DNA from: Runella sp. CRIBMP
Lineage (GTDB): Bacteria; Bacteroidota; Bacteroidia; Cytophagales; Spirosomataceae
Reading direction: 5' to 3'
NCBI RefSeq assembly: GCF_009905605.1
Contig: NZ_JAAAKZ010000002.1
Location: forward strand, 744,001-808,000
Length of the DNA stretch: 64,000 bases
Position 1 is the first letter of the stretch, and each line of letters begins with the position of its first letter. This document shows, piece by piece, positions 61,007 to 64,000 of the stretch. Made by a program: the position numbers and the translations under genes. A model generated the notes under the pieces. It made no database searches. It saw only the letters and a list, made by a program, of their open reading frames with translations, and was not told the DNA's origin.

Positions 61007-61702
61007 TTACAAATACTTCAAGAACTCATTTTTGGTAGCGTCTTCTTTGAATTTGCCGCCGTAAAAAGAGGTGATAGTGGTGCTTGTATCATCCTGTATG
61101 CCGCGCGAAGCTACGCACAAATGCTTGGCATCCATTACTACGGCCACGTCTTCGGTTTGGAGAATTTGTTGCAATTCCTTGCCGATTTGAACCGTCAAAC
61201 GCTCCTGTACCTGAGGGCGTCTGGCAAAATACTGAACAATACGGTTCAGTTTTGAAAGTCCAATCACTTTGCCACTTGAAATATAAGCTACGTGGGCTTT
61301 GCCAAAAATGGGTACAAAATGGTGCTCGCAGTTGGAGTAAAAACTGATGTCTTTCTCCACAAGCATTTCGTTGTAATTGTATTTATTTTCAAAAAGGGTG
61401 GCTTTGGGCTTATTTTTAGGGTTAAGACCGCTAAATATCTCTTTTACGTACATTTTAGCCACCCGATGAGGTGTTCCTTTCAGGCTGTCATCGGTTAGGT
61501 CAAGACCCAAGGTCTCCATTATTTCTTTAAAATGCAGCTCAATTTTTGCTACTTTTTCAACATCGCTCAGCTCAAAAGCATCTTCGCGCATGGGTGTATC
61601 GTAGGCACTTAAGCTGTGGTCATCGCCCCATTCGTCAATGTTTAAATCAACGAAAGTGGCAGCCTCACGCGGGGTATTCCACAAAGTTTCGTTCGGTTTC
61701 AT
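61007..61702 (-). CDS. folE: GTP cyclohydrolase I (FolE)
   Basis: 231 residues. It converts GTP to 7,8-dihydroneopterin triphosphate, feeding folate and queuosine routes. The zinc ligands are visible (YSNCEHHFVPIFGKAHVAYI and the KHLCVASRG segment) together with the family motif STITSFYGG. The start overlaps the queD reading frame by 38 bp, so translation is coupled. Confidence 0.95.
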   Translation of the reverse strand: MKPNETLWNTPREAATFVDLNIDEWGDDHSLSAYDTPMREDAFELSDVEKVAKIELHFKEIMETLGLDLTDDSLKGTPHRVAKMYVKEIFSGLNPKNKPKATLFENKYNYNEMLVEKDISFYSNCEHHFVPIFGKAHVAYISSGKVIGLSKLNRIVQYFARRPQVQERLTVQIGKELQQILQTEDVAVVMDAKHLCVASRGIQDDTSTTITSFYGGKFKEDATKNEFLKYL

Positions 61703-62081
61703 ATAGTCTTATTTTCAAATCAAAAGTGGATTGTAAATGCCCACGCAGGATGTTGTAAATCACAATTGCAATGTTCTCGGCACTGGGATTCAGGTGTTTA
61801 AACTCTTCCGTGTCAAGATTCAGATTCTTGTGGTCGAACTTTTGCAGAACATTGTGTTCTATCAAATCGTTCAGCCATTTCAAATCCACAACGTAGCCGG
61901 TATTCGGGTCTACCTCTCCCGTTACCCGGACAATCAGCTCATAATTATGACCGTGGTAGTTCGGCAAATTGCATTTTCCAAAAATGCGTGCGTTTTCCTC
62001 TTCCGACCAAGCCGGATTGTTGAGTCGATGCGCAGCATTGAAGTGGGTCTTTCGGAAGACCGCCACCCGTTGATTGCTCAT
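61665..62081 (-). CDS. queD: 6-carboxy-tetrahydropterin synthase (QueD/PTPS family)
   Basis: 138 residues. Zinc-binding His residues lie in FNAAHRLNN and NYHGHNYEL, with the catalytic Cys in GKCNLPNY. It uses the FolE product, which fits the overlap with folE on the same strand. It makes either 6-carboxytetrahydropterin (queuosine) or a tetrahydropterin. The Cys present and the linkage favour QueD. It is the first gene of the two. Confidence 0.9.
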   Translation of the reverse strand: MSNQRVAVFRKTHFNAAHRLNNPAWSEEENARIFGKCNLPNYHGHNYELIVRVTGEVDPNTGYVVDLKWLNDLIEHNVLQKFDHKNLNLDTEEFKHLNPSAENIAIVIYNILRGHLQSTFDLKIRLYETERNFVEYPA

Positions 62082-62317
62082 TCCAATATGTTAGTAAGTT
62101 GCAGCGTTGTATGTACGAGCGCGCCGAGGAGTCGTCAGAAAGTTTGTCTGCAACACCCTCTCGACCGTTGGGCGTGGTACCAAAGCCCTTGGGTAAGTAT
62201 CGTTTTCAACTGCATTATAAACGGCGTTCTTCCGAAAATAGTTTTAAAAAAGTTGCACTATCAGAAGAAAAGACGTGATAATCAGAACGTTTAATCAAAA
62301 AAATAATCGACAAGACT

Positions 62318-62824
62318 CTATTTGTTCTTGACAAAAGCAGGGAATAAAAAGGCGTAAATTAAGCAGAAAATAAGTTGAACGGCGGTAGTAATACCCAAAT
62401 AGACAGGCAATTGCAGAAAATCATCCATCATACGGGTGGCGTTTTCAAAGTTTTCTTCCGAGGTAGCGGTCAGCGTGAGCCATTCCCGGCCCCGAATAAT
62501 GAGGTCATTAAAATAATCAGGATTAACAAATAAAAAATAAGCCCATTTTACTAATCCAAAAGCGAGTAGCCAGTAGATACTAAGTGTGAGTAGCAACCTG
62601 ACATTTCTACTATAAACTACCTTTGTGGCTTGTCGACGCGTGCTTCGCAGAAAGACAATGTAAAATACTCCAATCAGGATTAACCAAAGCAAACTTGTGA
62701 AGGGTAGCCAGTCAACAATTGTATTTTGATAACCGATTAATTTTTCTCCAACCAACCAAATAAGACTGAAAACAACGATGTAAATGGCGAATTTGAGGGT
62801 ATTGTTCATTCCGGAAAATATCAT
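62318..62824 (-). CDS. Small membrane protein (DUF4199-like)
   Basis: 168 residues with four hydrophobic helices (about 10-28, 38-54, 74-97 and 140-165), a pattern like the DUF4199 family of Bacteroidota. An alternative start at 62809 would remove five residues. A short region between helices 3 and 4 (GREWLTLTATSEENFENATR) is probably outside the membrane. Function unknown. Confidence 0.7.
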   Translation of the reverse strand: MIFSGMNNTLKFAIYIVVFSLIWLVGEKLIGYQNTIVDWLPFTSLLWLILIGVFYIVFLRSTRRQATKVVYSRNVRLLLTLSIYWLLAFGLVKWAYFLFVNPDYFNDLIIRGREWLTLTATSEENFENATRMMDDFLQLPVYLGITTAVQLIFCLIYAFLFPAFVKNK

Positions 62825-62884
62825 AGGTTTAAAAAAGTAGGCAAACTTAGGTATTTTCTCTTATTTTTCCCTGCTGACTCCTCC

Positions 62885-62912
62885 TTGATGAGAACGAATT
62901 ATACTACTTTTG
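62885..62912 (+). promoter_or_regulatory. glnS promoter
   Basis: TTG (62885-62887), 17 bp, TACTTTTG (62905-62912), matching the Bacteroidota consensus. The leader is about 20 bases before the ATG at 62940. Confidence 0.65.
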
Positions 62913-62939
62913 CGAATTACCACCAGTAACCAGAGCCAC

Positions 62940-64000
62940 ATGAGTGAAATCAGCAAAGAACCCACCGAAGAAAAATCACTTAACTTCATCGAGCAAATCA
63001 TCGAGGAAGACCTCCGTAACGGTAAACACGGAGGGCGAGTTTTAACGCGCTTTCCACCCGAGCCAAACGGCTATTTACACATTGGCCACGCCAAGTCAAT
63101 TTGCCTTAATTTTGGCGTTGCTCAAAAATACGGCGGAGGAACAAACCTTCGTTTTGACGACACCAACCCTGTGACGGAAGATACCGAATACGTAGACTCC
63201 ATCAAGAATGATGTACAATGGCTAGGTTTTCAGTGGGTTAATGAATTTTATGCCTCTGATTATTTTGATTCTTTGTACGAGTATGCGTTGTTGCTTATCC
63301 GTAAAGGACTGGCGTACGTGGACGAATCTACGTCGGAACAAATGGCGGCGCAGAAGGGAACTCCCACCGAGCCAGGAACCAATAGCCCTTACCGTGACCG
63401 CACACCTGAGGAAAACGAAGCGTTGTTTGTACGCATGAAAAATGGTGAGTTTGCCGAAGGAACCCGTACACTTCGGGCCAAAATCGACATGGCGGCCCCG
63501 AATATGATCATGCGCGATCCTGTGATTTACCGCATCAAATTTGCGCATCACCACCGTACAGGCGACAAATGGTGCATTTATCCCATGTACGATTTTGCCC
63601 ACGGACAATCGGATTCAATCGAAAAAATCACGCATTCTATTTGTACATTAGAATTTATTCCTCACCGCGATTTGTACGATTGGTGCATCGAAAAATTAGA
63701 AATATTTCCGTCAAAACAATATGAGTTTGCGCGTCTGAACCTTACGTATACCGTAATGAGCAAACGAAAACTCCTCCAATTGGTCAACGAACAACATGTA
63801 ACAGGCTGGGATGATCCACGAATGCCCACGATTTCGGGCTTGCGTCGTCGAGGATATACACCAGAGTCTATTCGTGAGTTTTGTGACCGCATTGGGGTAG
63901 CACGTCGCGACAACCTGATTGATGTAAGTTTGCTGGAATTCTGTATTCGCGAACATCTCAACAAAGTGGCCGAGCGCCGTATGGTTGTGCTTGACCCGCT
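62940..64000 (+). CDS. glnS: Glutaminyl-tRNA synthetase, N-terminal part
   Basis: The frame opens at the ATG 62940 and runs off the window edge; 353 residues are visible. Class I signatures are intact: [15 protein letters not shown] (HIGH) and the KMSKS-equivalent VMSKRKL. Motifs such as RFDDTNP and YDFAHG confirm the glutamine-specific branch. It charges tRNA-Gln directly, so a Glu-to-Gln transamidation route is not needed for this tRNA. The 3' end lies beyond the window. Confidence 0.97.
   Translation, partial: MSEISKEPTEEKSLNFIEQIIEEDLRNGKHGGRVLTRFPPEPNGYLHIGHAKSICLNFGVAQKYGGGTNLRFDDTNPVTEDTEYVDSIKNDVQWLGFQWVNEFYASDYFDSLYEYALLLIRKGLAYVDESTSEQMAAQKGTPTEPGTNSPYRDRTPEENEALFVRMKNGEFAEGTRTLRAKIDMAAPNMIMRDPVIYRIKFAHHHRTGDKWCIYPMYDFAHGQSDSIEKITHSICTLEFIPHRDLYDWCIEKLEIFPSKQYEFARLNLTYTVMSKRKLLQLVNEQHVTGWDDPRMPTISGLRRRGYTPESIREFCDRIGVARRDNLIDVSLLEFCIREHLNKVAERRMVVLDP

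Noticed and set aside
61737-62294. 185-residue rightward frame
   Set aside because: Lies opposite queD and its upstream region; queD has intact zinc and catalytic motifs.
1-64000. CRISPR array
   Set aside because: No series of equal repeats with unique spacers was found; the short phased repeats at 11221 and 53121 have no spacers.

Overview
The window comes from a Bacteroidota chromosome, most likely a Cytophagales member of the Spirosomataceae/Runella type. That placement is inferred from a PorX regulator, two proteins with type IX secretion (T9SS) C-terminal sorting domains, Bacteroidota-style promoters (TTG/TTTG, then TAnnTTTG), an IntDOT-like integrase, a TonB-dependent plug protein and GG-leader peptide precursors.

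Positions 1-17.8 kb are a genomic island. Its right end is an attR-like site: the 3' half of a tRNA-Ala(GGC) gene (17740-17786) without its 5' half, followed by a terminator and preceded by the integrase gene and short direct repeats. The left end is outside the window. From left to right the island holds the end of a membrane-anchored protein, a lipoprotein with a degenerate metzincin-like domain and Kelch repeats, a complete type I restriction-modification operon (hsdM-hsdS-fic-hsdR, transcribed leftwards), a compact group of mobile-element genes (small membrane protein, ribbon-helix-helix protein, HTH protein, RepA-like ATPase, excisionase-like protein, RteC-like protein), debris of another restriction locus (HsdS C-terminus and a DUF1016/YhcG-type nuclease), an AAA/DUF4143 ATPase and the integrase.

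Positions 17.8-37 kb are mostly chromosomal: a collagen-like lipoprotein, rhodanese, PDZ-hydrolase, M28 peptidase, two tandem T9SS-exported glycoside-hydrolase-like proteins, DJ-1/PfpI protein, EamA transporter, pgeF, pyrE, a universal stress protein, porX, and a GH43 arabinanase cassette flanked by imperfect 70-bp repeats.

Positions 37.1-51.0 kb hold the most interesting locus, a leftward cluster for secreted cysteine-rich peptides. It has three precursors with 24-residue double-glycine leaders and cores containing 6, 8 and 8 cysteines, two TlpA-like thioredoxin proteins, a VKOR-thioredoxin fusion with a C39-like domain lacking the catalytic Cys, a UGT-type glycosyltransferase, a C39 peptidase ABC transporter (PCAT) and an HlyD partner. 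A divergent XRE regulator lies beside it. The same promoter plus paired-operator module precedes both the cluster and a TonB plug protein that lacks a barrel. Duplication scars (a glycosyltransferase 3' end and a truncated XRE copy) show how the locus grew.

Positions 51-64 kb are ordinary chromosome: NUDIX hydrolase, CNNM/CorC-type membrane protein, DeoR regulator, NamZ-type muramidase, hydrolase, SRAP protein, aldo/keto reductase, Gre-like protein, Uma2 nuclease, TPR protein, folE, queD, a small membrane protein and the start of glnS.

All homology statements rest on motif reading; no database search was run.
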